DNA of 53,979 nucleotides from Campylobacteraceae bacterium. GTDB taxonomy: Bacteria; Campylobacterota; Campylobacteria; Campylobacterales; Sulfurovaceae. The stretch is taken from positions 1 through 53,979 of the forward strand of contig JAMOOP010000041.1 in the NCBI GenBank assembly GCA_027065385.1. The letters are read 5' to 3'. This document shows, one piece after another, positions 46,766 to 53,979 of this stretch. The number at the start of each line of letters is the position of its first letter. Position 1 is the first letter of the stretch. The notes beneath the pieces were generated by a model, which saw nothing but the letters and a program-made list of their open reading frames with translations, was not told the DNA's origin and ran no database searches. A program made the translations under genes and the position numbers.

Positions 46766-47991
46766 CTATCTACCTCCCCAAATACGATATTGGTTGAACC
46801 AATAATTGTAACAACATCTGCTATATATGTTCCTACTAAAATTTCTTGAAGTAGCCCTGTATGGAAAAATGATGGCGCTCTACACTTAAGTCTATAAGCA
46901 TAAGGTTCACCTTCAGATTTAATATAGAAACCTAACTCACCTTTTGGCGACTCTGTTGGAACATAAACCTCACCTTTTGGTGGTCTCATACCTTGAGTTA
47001 CAAGTACAAAGTGTTGCATAAGAGCATAGTTTTGAGTCATAATCTCCTCTTTTGGAGCTGATATATATTGAGGTGCATGTGCCATAAGTTGTGGCTTAGT
47101 ATCATCATACATAACCATAAGTTGTCTAAGAATTTTAGTTGACTCCAACATCTCTGCCATATATAATCTATATCTTCCATAACTATCATTTGTATCAGCT
47201 ACTGGAATATCAAAATCTAACTCACCATAAAGCTCATAAGGCTCTTCTTTTCTAATATCATAAGCTATTCCACTACCTCTAAGCATAGGTCCAGTACAAC
47301 CCCAACTTAAAGCATCTTCTGGAGTTAATACACCTACATTTTCTAAACGCATTTTCCAAATTCTATTCTCTTGTAAAAGAGCGTTATATGTATGTTCAAG
47401 CTCATAATCAACTGTATCACACCATTTTCTAAGAGCTATCATCCAACCATCTGGTAAATCTAAAGGAACACCACCAATTCTAACAGCACTATGTGTAAGT
47501 CTAGCACCACAATAGTCCTCCATTAAGTCCATTCCAAACTCTCTCTCTCTAAAGGCATATAAAAACACACTCATAGCTCCAACATCTAGTGCATGAGTTG
47601 CAATAAAGAATAGGTGAGATAGAAGTCTATTTACCTCTAAAAGAATAGTTCTAATAACTTGCGCTCGTCTTGGAACTTCAAGACCTATAAGTTTTTCAAC
47701 TGCTAGTGCATAAGCGTAATTATTTGAAGTTGATGCAATATAATCTAATCTATCTGTAGTAGGTAGAAACTCATTATATGTCATATTTTCAGCCATTTTC
47801 TCAATACCACGATGAAGATACCCAATATCAGGATAGGCTTTTACCACCTGTTCACCATCTAACTCTAACATAAGTCTTAACTGACCATGAGCTGATGGGT
47901 GTTGTGGACCGAAGTTGATAACCATTGTATTGTCTTCTCGTTCAAAATTGAGATTTTCAAAAAATGGGGATAATTTATTTGGTTGTTGCAT
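46762..47991 (-). CDS. nuoD: NADH-quinone oxidoreductase subunit D
   Basis: 409 residues, the 49-kDa subunit. It has [44 protein letters not shown]-type [12 protein letters not shown], and the C-terminal [20 protein letters not shown]. It forms the quinone site together with NuoB. The start has GAGGAGCAGGAG upstream. Starts 12 bp after nuoC. Confidence 0.97.
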   Translation of the reverse strand: MQQPNKLSPFFENLNFEREDNTMVINFGPQHPSAHGQLRLMLELDGEQVVKAYPDIGYLHRGIEKMAENMTYNEFLPTTDRLDYIASTSNNYAYALAVEKLIGLEVPRRAQVIRTILLEVNRLLSHLFFIATHALDVGAMSVFLYAFREREFGMDLMEDYCGARLTHSAVRIGGVPLDLPDGWMIALRKWCDTVDYELEHTYNALLQENRIWKMRLENVGVLTPEDALSWGCTGPMLRGSGIAYDIRKEEPYELYGELDFDIPVADTNDSYGRYRLYMAEMLESTKILRQLMVMYDDTKPQLMAHAPQYISAPKEEIMTQNYALMQHFVLVTQGMRPPKGEVYVPTESPKGELGFYIKSEGEPYAYRLKCRAPSFFHTGLLQEILVGTYIADVVTIIGSTNIVFGEVDR

Positions 47992-48003
47992 ACTCCTGCT
48001 CCT

Positions 48004-48792
48004 CTACTTTCTTTCTTCTAATTGTGTTTGAGACGCATTATAGTTAACTAATAATGTCTCACTATACTCAATTGGAGTCTCTGGCTCACCATCACTAATA
48101 TCTGCACCAAATGGTACTTCTCTACCAACTCTTGAAAATCGTTTAGTATCATATCTATCAATTCTTGATGGGTCACGATTTTCAGGTCCAATAGCCTCTC
48201 TTGCATCTTTTCCAAAGATTTTATCAACTTCATACCATGATGCAAACTCATCACCTTGCAGAGGATAAGTTTTTAAAAGTGGGTGACCTTCCCAATCATC
48301 AGGCATTAAAATTCTTTTCATAAATGGGTGATTATTTGATACAATTCCAAACATATCAAACATCTCTCTTTCAGCAAAGTTTGCAGCTTTATATAGAGGA
48401 ACTATAGACTCAACAGCTAACCCTTGCTCTAGTCTGCAAACAACTCTAACTCTTTTTCTCTCTTTAAGATTTAAAAGTTGATAAAATACTTCAAAACTAT
48501 TATCTTTTGCTAAATAGTCAACTGCACTCATTTCAGTTAACATCTCATAGCCACACTCATTTTTAAGTATCTCTATAGCTTTAAAGTTATCTTGATGGTT
48601 AATTTCAATTCTCATTTGTCCTATTTGGATATATGCTGATTTAACCTCAACTTTACTACTTAAAATTTCTAACTGTTTTGCAAAAACTTCATCTGTTGAT
48701 ACATCTTGTGTTGGAACAGATGGAACTACATGAAATCTATCAGTGTAATAAGCTTTTTTCTGAACACTATCTTTTGGTACATATTTTCTCAT
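48004..48792 (-). CDS. nuoC: NADH-quinone oxidoreductase subunit C
   Basis: 262 residues. The 30-kDa signature is AEREMFDMFGIVSNNHPFM with RILMPDDWEGHPLLKTYP. The C-terminal portion includes RVGREVPFGADISDGEPET. Unfused to NuoD. The ATG overlaps the last base of nuoB's stop. Confidence 0.95.
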   Translation of the reverse strand: MRKYVPKDSVQKKAYYTDRFHVVPSVPTQDVSTDEVFAKQLEILSSKVEVKSAYIQIGQMRIEINHQDNFKAIEILKNECGYEMLTEMSAVDYLAKDNSFEVFYQLLNLKERKRVRVVCRLEQGLAVESIVPLYKAANFAEREMFDMFGIVSNNHPFMKRILMPDDWEGHPLLKTYPLQGDEFASWYEVDKIFGKDAREAIGPENRDPSRIDRYDTKRFSRVGREVPFGADISDGEPETPIEYSETLLVNYNASQTQLEERK

Positions 48793-49310
48793 TATATTAA
48801 CCTTAGATTTTGTTTTTTATTTTTATTCATATCTGCCGACTCTCTTCTAATTTTTTTCTGAAGCATCATAAGAGCATATTGAAGTGTCTCAGGTCTTGGC
48901 GCACAACCTGGTAGATAAATATCAACTGGAATAATTCTATCAACTCCTTGAACTGTTGCATAAGTATTAAACATACCACCTGTATTTGCACAACTTCCCA
49001 TAGATATAACCCATTTAGGTTCAGTCATTTGGTCATATAATCGTCTAGCAAATTCAGAGTGTTTTTTAGATAAAGTTCCAGCAAGTATCATAACATCAGC
49101 TTGTCTAGGACTTGCTCTAAAGATAGTACCAAATCTATCAAAGTCATAACGGCTATCTCCTGATGCCATCATCTCAATCGCACAACATGCGAGTCCGTAA
49201 GTTAAAGGCCATAAAGAGTTACTACGACCCCAGTTGATTAGATGGTCAACTGTTGTTAATGCTACTGGTAAACCTCCTGCAGAGGCATAATTTACTTGAT
49301 GCTGTGCCAT
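48792..49310 (-). CDS. nuoB: NADH-quinone oxidoreductase subunit B
   Basis: 172 residues with the N2 cluster ligands [12 protein letters not shown] (tandem Cys), [12 protein letters not shown] and [11 protein letters not shown]. It transfers electrons to quinone. It overlaps nuoA by 19 bp and has its own AAAGGAG ribosome-binding site 7 nt before the ATG. Confidence 0.97.
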   Translation of the reverse strand: MAQHQVNYASAGGLPVALTTVDHLINWGRSNSLWPLTYGLACCAIEMMASGDSRYDFDRFGTIFRASPRQADVMILAGTLSKKHSEFARRLYDQMTEPKWVISMGSCANTGGMFNTYATVQGVDRIIPVDIYLPGCAPRPETLQYALMMLQKKIRRESADMNKNKKQNLRLI

Positions 49311-49681
49311 TCAAGTGCTCCTTTCTTCCATGCGTAAATAAATCCAATTGTTAAAAGTAAAATAAACAAAATCATCTCTGCAAACCCAAACCAACCAAGT
49401 AGTTTAAAGTCGATTGCCCATGGGAACATAAAGATAATCTCTACATCAAAAAGAATAAATAGAAGTGCTATCAAATAGAACTGTGTTGAAATGGTGTTGG
49501 GTTGTTTTGTAACCTCTGGTCCACACTCATAGATTGTTAGCTTTAACTTCTCGGTGTCAAGCTTTGCCATTTTTCTACTTACTAATCGTGCTAAAAATAG
49601 TGTAGCATTAAATGCACCAACTGTCACCACGAATAAGAAGAAGATACCTAAGTAGGGGTGATTGTTAATCACATGAGTCAT
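49292..49681 (-). CDS. nuoA: NADH-quinone oxidoreductase subunit A
   Basis: 129 residues, three membrane helices, with [20 protein letters not shown] and [16 protein letters not shown], both typical NuoA. First gene of the operon. Its start is preceded by AAAGGAG. The 220-bp upstream region contains a promoter and a palindrome. Confidence 0.96.
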   Translation of the reverse strand: MTHVINNHPYLGIFFLFVVTVGAFNATLFLARLVSRKMAKLDTEKLKLTIYECGPEVTKQPNTISTQFYLIALLFILFDVEIIFMFPWAIDFKLLGWFGFAEMILFILLLTIGFIYAWKKGALEWHSIK

Positions 49682-49794
49682 TAGAACTCCTTTATTTAAG
49701 ATATTATTCTTTGTTACGAATTTCTACAAAATATTAAGAAATAAGAAGAATATTAGGCTTATATTAGCAGAAAAGTTATTAAATAGATTGAGGA

Positions 49795-49842
49795 ATTATA
49801 GTGCTTTTATGGTATGTTAATAGTTTGTAACAAAGTGTTACA
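49795..49842 (-). promoter_or_regulatory. nuo operon promoter with palindromic operator
   Basis: On the minus strand a -10 hexamer TATAAT lies at 49795-49800. Upstream, at 49826-49842, is a perfect 7-bp inverted repeat, TGTAACA-aag-TGTTACA. The palindrome centre is about 46 bp upstream of the expected start site, where a class-II activator or -35-blocking repressor would bind. The leader to nuoA is about 107 nt. The binding protein is unknown; the half-site is not clearly that of Fur or Rex. Confidence 0.5.
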
Positions 49843-49901
49843 GTAGGTAATGAAATGGAGGTTTATAAGCAGTTATTTATATTATAATATTAACCATTAT
49901 T

Positions 49902-50129
49902 CTATAAGCTTAATCTAATTAATAGAGAGAAAAGTTCTCTATAATCTATATCATCATCAGATGACATAGATACTGGTTTTATTAAATTAACTGGTGTTAA
50001 TTTAACTTTTTTATCACATTTTATATAGGGATTTACATTAATATTTGCTTTCATTGGTGTACTTTTTGCATCTGCTGATAGTGTTAAAAATAAAAAGGCT
50101 AAGGCTAATAGTTTAATATCTGTTTTCAT
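49902..50129 (-). CDS. Small secreted protein, unknown
   Basis: 75 residues. An N-terminal signal peptide (LLALAFLFLTLSADA, likely cleaved after Ala) is followed by a short mature protein of about 54 residues with one Cys and the segment SSDDDIDYRELFSLLI. I do not recognise it. It is upstream of the nuo promoter region on the same strand, and separate from the following ebfC. Confidence 0.45.
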   Translation of the reverse strand: MKTDIKLLALAFLFLTLSADAKSTPMKANINVNPYIKCDKKVKLTPVNLIKPVSMSSDDDIDYRELFSLLIRLSL

Positions 50130-50243
50130 AATTGTACCTTTATTTAAAATATATTATAAGACATATTATATAAAATCAGAGATTAAACTTAACTTATTTT
50201 TTAATTTTTTAAATTAAGTTTTTATTAAGTTTTAAACTTAAAG

Positions 50244-50558
50244 CTATTTCATACCAAAAGGATTAAGTCCACCCATCATTCCCATAGCTTGAGATTTTTT
50301 ATTATCTTCAACCATTTTATTTACATCATTTATAGCAGAAATTAGTAAAATTTGTAAAGACTCTTTATCATCTAAAATACTATCATCAATAGTAATATCA
50401 ATAATTTCACCTGTTCCATTAGCAGTAACTTCAATCATTCCACCACCAGCTTTAGCTGTTAAATTAACTAATTTTGACTGCTCTTCCATCTCTTTGGCTT
50501 TTGATTGGAGTTGTTCCATCATCTGCCCCATTTTACTCATATCTAAACCTTCAAACAC
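50244..50558 (-). CDS. ebfC: YbaB/EbfC family nucleoid-associated protein
   Basis: 104 residues with the family features: MSKMGQMMEQLQSKAKEMEE (N-terminal coiled coil), VTANGTGEIIDITIDDSIL and a late Met/Gly-rich end. It binds DNA as a dimer. Commonly next to recR or dnaX; here it directly follows panD, sharing the stop/start base. Confidence 0.9.
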   Translation of the reverse strand: MFEGLDMSKMGQMMEQLQSKAKEMEEQSKLVNLTAKAGGGMIEVTANGTGEIIDITIDDSILDDKESLQILLISAINDVNKMVEDNKKSQAMGMMGGLNPFGMK

Positions 50559-50926
50559 TACTTTAATCCTTTAAACTCTTGTGCAATACTATTATCATCA
50601 TTTAAGATAACAATTTTTGGTTCATACTTATCAGCCTCATCTTCACTCATACTAGCATAAGCTATAATAATAATCTTATCACCAATATGAACTTTTCTAG
50701 CTGCTGCTCCATTTAAACAAATCTCTTTTTTTCCTGCCTCACCTGATATGATATATGTTGAGAACCTCTCACCATTATTGATATTAACTATATCTATTTT
50801 TTGACCTACTCTCATATTAGAAGCATCTAAAAGATTTTGGTCAATAGTAATTGAGCCTACATAATCTAAATTTGCCTCTGTTACAGTAGCTCTGTGAAGT
50901 TTACTATAAAGCATAGTAATATTCAT
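50558..50926 (-). CDS. panD: Aspartate 1-decarboxylase
   Basis: 122 residues from the ATG at 50926, placed there because it puts the self-cleavage site YVGSITID at Gly24-Ser25, the family numbering, and because GGAG lies 7-8 nt before it. An ATG four codons earlier is open but poorer. The proenzyme cleaves itself to generate the pyruvoyl group and makes beta-alanine from aspartate, the partner of panC product formation. It has [10 protein letters not shown] and [12 protein letters not shown]. Confidence 0.95.
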   Translation of the reverse strand: MNITMLYSKLHRATVTEANLDYVGSITIDQNLLDASNMRVGQKIDIVNINNGERFSTYIISGEAGKKEICLNGAAARKVHIGDKIIIIAYASMSEDEADKYEPKIVILNDDNSIAQEFKGLK

Positions 50927-50975
50927 CGTTTTCTCCATTTAATATTTTTCGTATTATAACGAGTTTAAATTATAT

Positions 50976-51938
50976 TTAAAAACTTTGAATATAAGCATTT
51001 TTATTAATTTTAACTCTAATATCTTTTAGTACCTCTATAGCTCTACTCTCTGATGAGTATGGACCTATATATAATCTTTTTATAATATCTCCATCTTGTA
51101 TAGCATCTTGAATAATATAATTAAACCCATTTTCAGATATATGAAGAAGATAATTTTCATTTGGTTTAGAGAAAAAACTACCAATTTTTATATAAAATTG
51201 CTTTCCTATACTCACATTATTATCTTCAATTGTTATATTACTATCTAAAATCTCCTCTTTTGGTACTTTAGGGTCAACAATATGTCTAAGATTTTTAATA
51301 GCTAAAACCTTAAATTTATTATCTTCATGAACAAGTCGAACCTTTTGAATATCTTTACCAGACTCGCTATTATTTCTATTTTTAAGTCTCCATCTAACTA
51401 CTGTTCGTACATCAATATAATTCTCTCTTCGTTTTAAAACCTTTACACTTAAAAGATTATATCTTCGTATTGACCATTTTTTATAAAAAGCTACCTTTTT
51501 TGTACGAAGTTGTATAAGATTTACATTTTTCTTATAAAAATATTGTTGCATAGGAAATCGATAAAAGACTTTAAGTTTATCTAAAAAGTTCTCTTCATCA
51601 GCCTTATAGTAATTTTTTAGAAAGCTTTTAATATATATATAAGAGGTAGTATCTTTCCCCATAGGAGCTAAAAAATATCGACGAACCCACCCATCAAGAT
51701 GTTCTGCTCCCATAGGATAAGATATATAACACCACTCTTTACCATCTCTAGCATATTTACACTCTCTAATAGTAATCCCTTCAGCATAAGCTGGAATTGT
51801 TCCAACCGTTGTAGCTGAATTAATAACAGGAGCTTCTCGAACATTAAGCCTCCTACCCTTTTTTAGATGTACCAACCTATATTCAGTAGCATTAATAAAC
51901 CCAATAGTAATAATAATTAATAGTATAATTCTTTTCAT
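50976..51938 (-). CDS. Secreted SH3-domain protein with C-terminal SPOR-like region
   Basis: 320 residues from the ATG at 51938 (MKRIILLIIITIGFINA signal peptide); five more codons are open upstream but would add Tyr-Asn-Leu-Val. After the signal comes a bacterial SH3-like domain (RRLNVREAPVINSA, AGWVRR-like segment DGWVRRYF) with two Cys. A basic middle domain resembles the NTF2-like fold. The last ~70 residues (YIKIGSFFSKPNENYLLHIS and YIGPYSSESRAIEVLKDI) look like a SPOR peptidoglycan-binding repeat. It probably acts in the periplasm on the cell wall. The exact function is unknown. Confidence 0.6.
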   Translation of the reverse strand: MKRIILLIIITIGFINATEYRLVHLKKGRRLNVREAPVINSATTVGTIPAYAEGITIRECKYARDGKEWCYISYPMGAEHLDGWVRRYFLAPMGKDTTSYIYIKSFLKNYYKADEENFLDKLKVFYRFPMQQYFYKKNVNLIQLRTKKVAFYKKWSIRRYNLLSVKVLKRRENYIDVRTVVRWRLKNRNNSESGKDIQKVRLVHEDNKFKVLAIKNLRHIVDPKVPKEEILDSNITIEDNNVSIGKQFYIKIGSFFSKPNENYLLHISENGFNYIIQDAIQDGDIIKRLYIGPYSSESRAIEVLKDIRVKINKNAYIQSF

Positions 51939-51984
51939 AACCAAATTATACATTATATAATTAAAAAGAGTATTAAAAAAAGTT

Positions 51985-52485
51985 TTACTCTATTAAAGCT
52001 AATCTTGCCTTAAGTCCAATAGTTGTACTATAACCTACTTCTGCAAACTGCAAAGTTCCATTACTATCATAAATAAAAGTGGTAGGATATGCACTAACTT
52101 TAAATTTTGTAGCTAACTCTCCATTATTATCATTAATAACACTATAAGAGTACCCTTTATCCATCATAAACTTTTTTAAAGCATTATTAGTTCCAGAGTT
52201 TACAGCAATAGTTATAACCCTTACTCCACTATTTTTAATAGACTCAATATTAGGAGCTTCTAATTTACATGTAGGACACCAAGTAGCCCAAAAGTGAAGT
52301 AATAAAGGTATTTTACCTTTAAACTCTACAACTTTACCATTAATTGTTTCTAATTTTATATTTGGAAGTGAATTTGATATATCAGGTTTACGAATATAGT
52401 TTAACCCAAAACTAACTACAAATATCATTAAAAGAGTAATTGCTACCTCTTTTAATATCTTTTTTATTGACCAGTTTTTAAACAT
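51985..52485 (-). CDS. TlpA/ScsD-like membrane-anchored thioredoxin
   Basis: 166 residues. An N-terminal membrane anchor (ILKEVAITLLMIFVVSFGL) is followed by a thioredoxin domain with the active-site pair in FWATWCPTCKLEAPNI and the cis-Pro in SAYPTTFIYDSNG. The CPTC motif suits a periplasmic disulfide reductase or isomerase, for instance in cytochrome c maturation or repair. It is divergent from hypA with a palindrome in between. Confidence 0.85.
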   Translation of the reverse strand: MFKNWSIKKILKEVAITLLMIFVVSFGLNYIRKPDISNSLPNIKLETINGKVVEFKGKIPLLLHFWATWCPTCKLEAPNIESIKNSGVRVITIAVNSGTNNALKKFMMDKGYSYSVINDNNGELATKFKVSAYPTTFIYDSNGTLQFAEVGYSTTIGLKARLALIE

Positions 52486-52566
52486 AATATTTCCTTTATT
52501 TTTCTAAATATTATTCTACCCCAAAATAGCCTCTTTTTTATTATCTGCACTATTATAAAAATAATC

Positions 52567-52585
52567 TATTCTGAATTTTAGAATA
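52567..52585. promoter_or_regulatory. Near-perfect palindrome between tlpA-like gene and hypA
   Basis: A 19-bp palindrome with one mismatched pair (TATTCTGAA-T-TTTAGAATA) lies in the 212-bp region between two divergent genes. It could be an operator shared by both promoters. The binding protein is unknown. Confidence 0.35.
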
Positions 52586-52697
52586 AAGAATCATCTTTTC
52601 ATAATTTAAGAAAAGAATTTGTATATAAAACATGCCCTATTAAAACTCCCAAAAGATTAAAATTGTATAATAATTAAAAAAATGAATGGGTATTTAT

Positions 52698-53039
52698 ATG
52701 CACGAATATAGTATTGTACAAGCACTATTAGACCAATGTGAAGAAATAGCAAAAGATAATCAAGCAAATAGAGTAACAAAAGTTATTTGTAAAATAGGGG
52801 TAATGAGTGGAATAGAAAATCACCTATTACAAGTCGCTTTTGATACTTTTAAAGAGAAAACTCTATGTGAAAATGCCGAGTTTATTATTAATAGTCAAAA
52901 GCTTAAACTTCTATGCCAAGAGTGTAATTTTGAATTTGAAATAGATGATTTAATATATAAATGTATTAAATGTAATAGTCTTAATATAAAAGTTATTGAT
53001 GGAGAAGAGATGTATTTAATGAGTTTAGAGATGGAATAA
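52698..53039 (+). CDS. hypA: Hydrogenase/urease nickel metallochaperone HypA
   Basis: 113 residues starting MHEYSIVQALLDQCEE. I use the ATG at 52698 because HypA needs His2 for nickel; the open frame starts 12 bp earlier. The zinc site has the Cys pairs CQEC and CIKC. It delivers nickel to NiFe-hydrogenase (and urease in some relatives). No hydrogenase genes are in the window, so the target is elsewhere. The flanking genes are a divergent thioredoxin and a TetR regulator. Confidence 0.93.
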   Translation: MHEYSIVQALLDQCEEIAKDNQANRVTKVICKIGVMSGIENHLLQVAFDTFKEKTLCENAEFIINSQKLKLLCQECNFEFEIDDLIYKCIKCNSLNIKVIDGEEMYLMSLEME

Positions 53040-53045
53040 TAATTT

Positions 53046-53105
53046 GAGAAACAAATGGATTTTAATGCCTATGCAAATTGAACTTTAAAAACTAGATTGT
53101 TTCTC
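53046..53105. repeat. 9-bp inverted repeat downstream of hypA
   Basis: GAGAAACAA at 53046-53054 and TTGTTTCTC at 53097-53105 are perfect inverted copies separated by 42 nt. It could form a stem-loop that ends hypA transcription. No strong T-tract follows. Confidence 0.35.
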
Positions 53106-53150
53106 TATAAAATTATATCTAATTTTTATTCAAATATATATTAAAAAGAA

Positions 53151-53191
53151 TGAATATACATTCATTTAATTATTTATTGAATGACTATTCA
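53151..53191 (+). promoter_or_regulatory. Two TGAAT-N4-ATTCA operator-like sites upstream of tetR
   Basis: The same 14-bp palindrome occurs twice: TGAAT-atac-ATTCA at 53151-53164 and TGAAT-gact-ATTCA at 53178-53191, centre spacing 27 bp. They lie 81-121 bp before the tetR start. Repeated palindromes in front of a TetR gene are what autoregulation by that protein would require. Binding by this TetR is inferred. Confidence 0.6.
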
Positions 53192-53271
53192 TTTTATATT
53201 ATTAATTATTAATCAATCTTTAGATAAAATATTATTTATAAGTTGAAAATAAATTAAAGTTAATTAGATAT

Positions 53272-53871
53272 ATGAGAAAAAAACAAAAAAAAAAGAATAT
53301 TATTATTTTATCTGCATTAGGGCTTTTTTCAAAGCAAGGATTTTATAATACTACTATTGCTGATATTTCAAAAAAAATTGGTATTAGTGTCGGAAGCATG
53401 TATAATTATTTTCCTTCAAAGAAAGACTTAGCAAAATCTTCTATTCAATATGTTACTAAAAAATTGGCTGTTGAATTAAGTTATATTAATAGAAAAGAGA
53501 TTTCTGAAAAAGAAAAAATAGCAGATTTTGTAAAAGTTTATTTTATTTTTATTCAAAAACACCCTGAAATGATAGATTATTTTTTTAGGGTTTATCTTTC
53601 AAATAGAGAACTTTTTTGTGATGAAGAAGATTGTGGGTTCTATTTAGCAAAAGATTTTATAGATGAAATTGAAATTCTCATTAATAATGGAATTAAACAT
53701 AAAGAATTTAAAAAAAGAAATTTTTATGTAACATTCTCATTAATTAGTGGAATTCTTGGAGCAATGACATTTCTAAATGGTGAGAAAGTTTTAGAAAAAA
53801 ATCTAAATATCTATATAGAAGAGATAACAGATATGATTTATAAAGCATTATCAGTACCTATCCAAAATTGA
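53272..53871 (+). CDS. TetR/AcrR family transcriptional regulator
   Basis: 199 residues. The N-terminal helix-turn-helix has IILSALGLFSKQGFYNTTIA, DISKKIGISVGSMYNYFPSK and a Lys-rich start. The remainder is an all-helical ligand domain with a Cys-containing loop, ELFCDEEDC, which might sense metal or thiol stress. It represses promoters and is released by an unknown ligand. Two palindromic sites lie upstream. No transporter gene follows within the window; the next frame is a possible transposase. Confidence 0.85.
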   Translation: MRKKQKKKNIIILSALGLFSKQGFYNTTIADISKKIGISVGSMYNYFPSKKDLAKSSIQYVTKKLAVELSYINRKEISEKEKIADFVKVYFIFIQKHPEMIDYFFRVYLSNRELFCDEEDCGFYLAKDFIDEIEILINNGIKHKEFKKRNFYVTFSLISGILGAMTFLNGEKVLEKNLNIYIEEITDMIYKALSVPIQN

Positions 53872-53899
53872 TTTCATAAAAATATGATAAAATAACAGA

Positions 53900-53979
53900 A
53901 TGAGAAAAGTAGAAGTATTAACAAAAGAAGAGAAACAAGAGCTAGAGGCTATAAAAAAGAACTATCCAACATATACAGA
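53900..53979 (+). CDS. Partial ORF, possible IS630-type transposase N terminus
   Basis: An ATG-initiated frame runs off the window end after 26 codons: RKVEVLTKEEKQELEAIKK, then NYPTY. The pattern (short basic start, VLT.EEK.ELE helix) resembles the first helix of IS630-family transposases. With so few residues the call is weak. No inverted repeat end can be seen before it. Confidence 0.3.
   Translation, partial: MRKVEVLTKEEKQELEAIKKNYPTYT

Overview
The window looks like a chromosomal segment of a Campylobacterota (epsilonproteobacterial) organism. The DNA is AT-rich. The nuo operon lacks ordinary NuoE and NuoF and carries instead a short NuoE-equivalent, a GltD-type flavoprotein and two NuoG paralogues. 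Other genes (fused MsrB-MsrA, orphan CbiM-type permease, rpsP-khpA-rimM and trmD-rplS gene order) fit the same group. The genus cannot be fixed from sequence alone; a free-living Sulfurimonas/Sulfurovum/Arcobacter-like bacterium is an inference.

Layout. 1-1332: decayed edge with a methyltransferase remnant and a truC-type pseudouridine synthase gene split by a 372-bp insertion that carries a transposase tail. 1352-8701 (minus): central-carbon and flavin module with two-subunit class I fumarase, malate dehydrogenase 1, fused EtfB-EtfA, ETF:quinone oxidoreductase and malate dehydrogenase 2. 9199-10963 (plus): outer-membrane porin and CbiM-like metal permease. 11019-14095 (minus): rpsP-khpA-rimM-nth-arsC-like-trmD-rplS. 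14249-16983 (minus): ridA, a lipoprotein, a ThiF-like enzyme, seven tRNA genes and pncC. 17013-20069 (minus): two uncharacterised membrane proteins. 20250-27237 (plus): hemH-panC, gyrA interrupted by an intein, murC. 27244-31971: a flavoprotein, a 12-haem membrane-anchored cytochrome c, a lipoprotein and msrBA. 32064-49681 (minus): the whole nuo operon. 49902-52485 (minus): small secreted protein, ebfC, panD, an SH3/SPOR protein and a TlpA-like thioredoxin. 52698-end (plus): hypA, a TetR regulator with two operator-like sites, and the start of a possible transposase gene.

How the genes fit together. The fumarase, Mdh and Etf genes supply reducing equivalents and the nuo operon sends them to quinone. 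Two details suggest an NADPH link: Mdh2 has lost the acidic residue that normally selects NAD and has arginines in its place, and the complex I input subunit is a GltD-type (commonly NADPH-linked) flavoprotein fused to a NuoF iron-sulfur domain. This is inference. The most unusual single feature is the 436-residue intein with an apparently intact LAGLIDADG endonuclease in GyrA, at a site different from the mycobacterial GyrA intein as I recall it.
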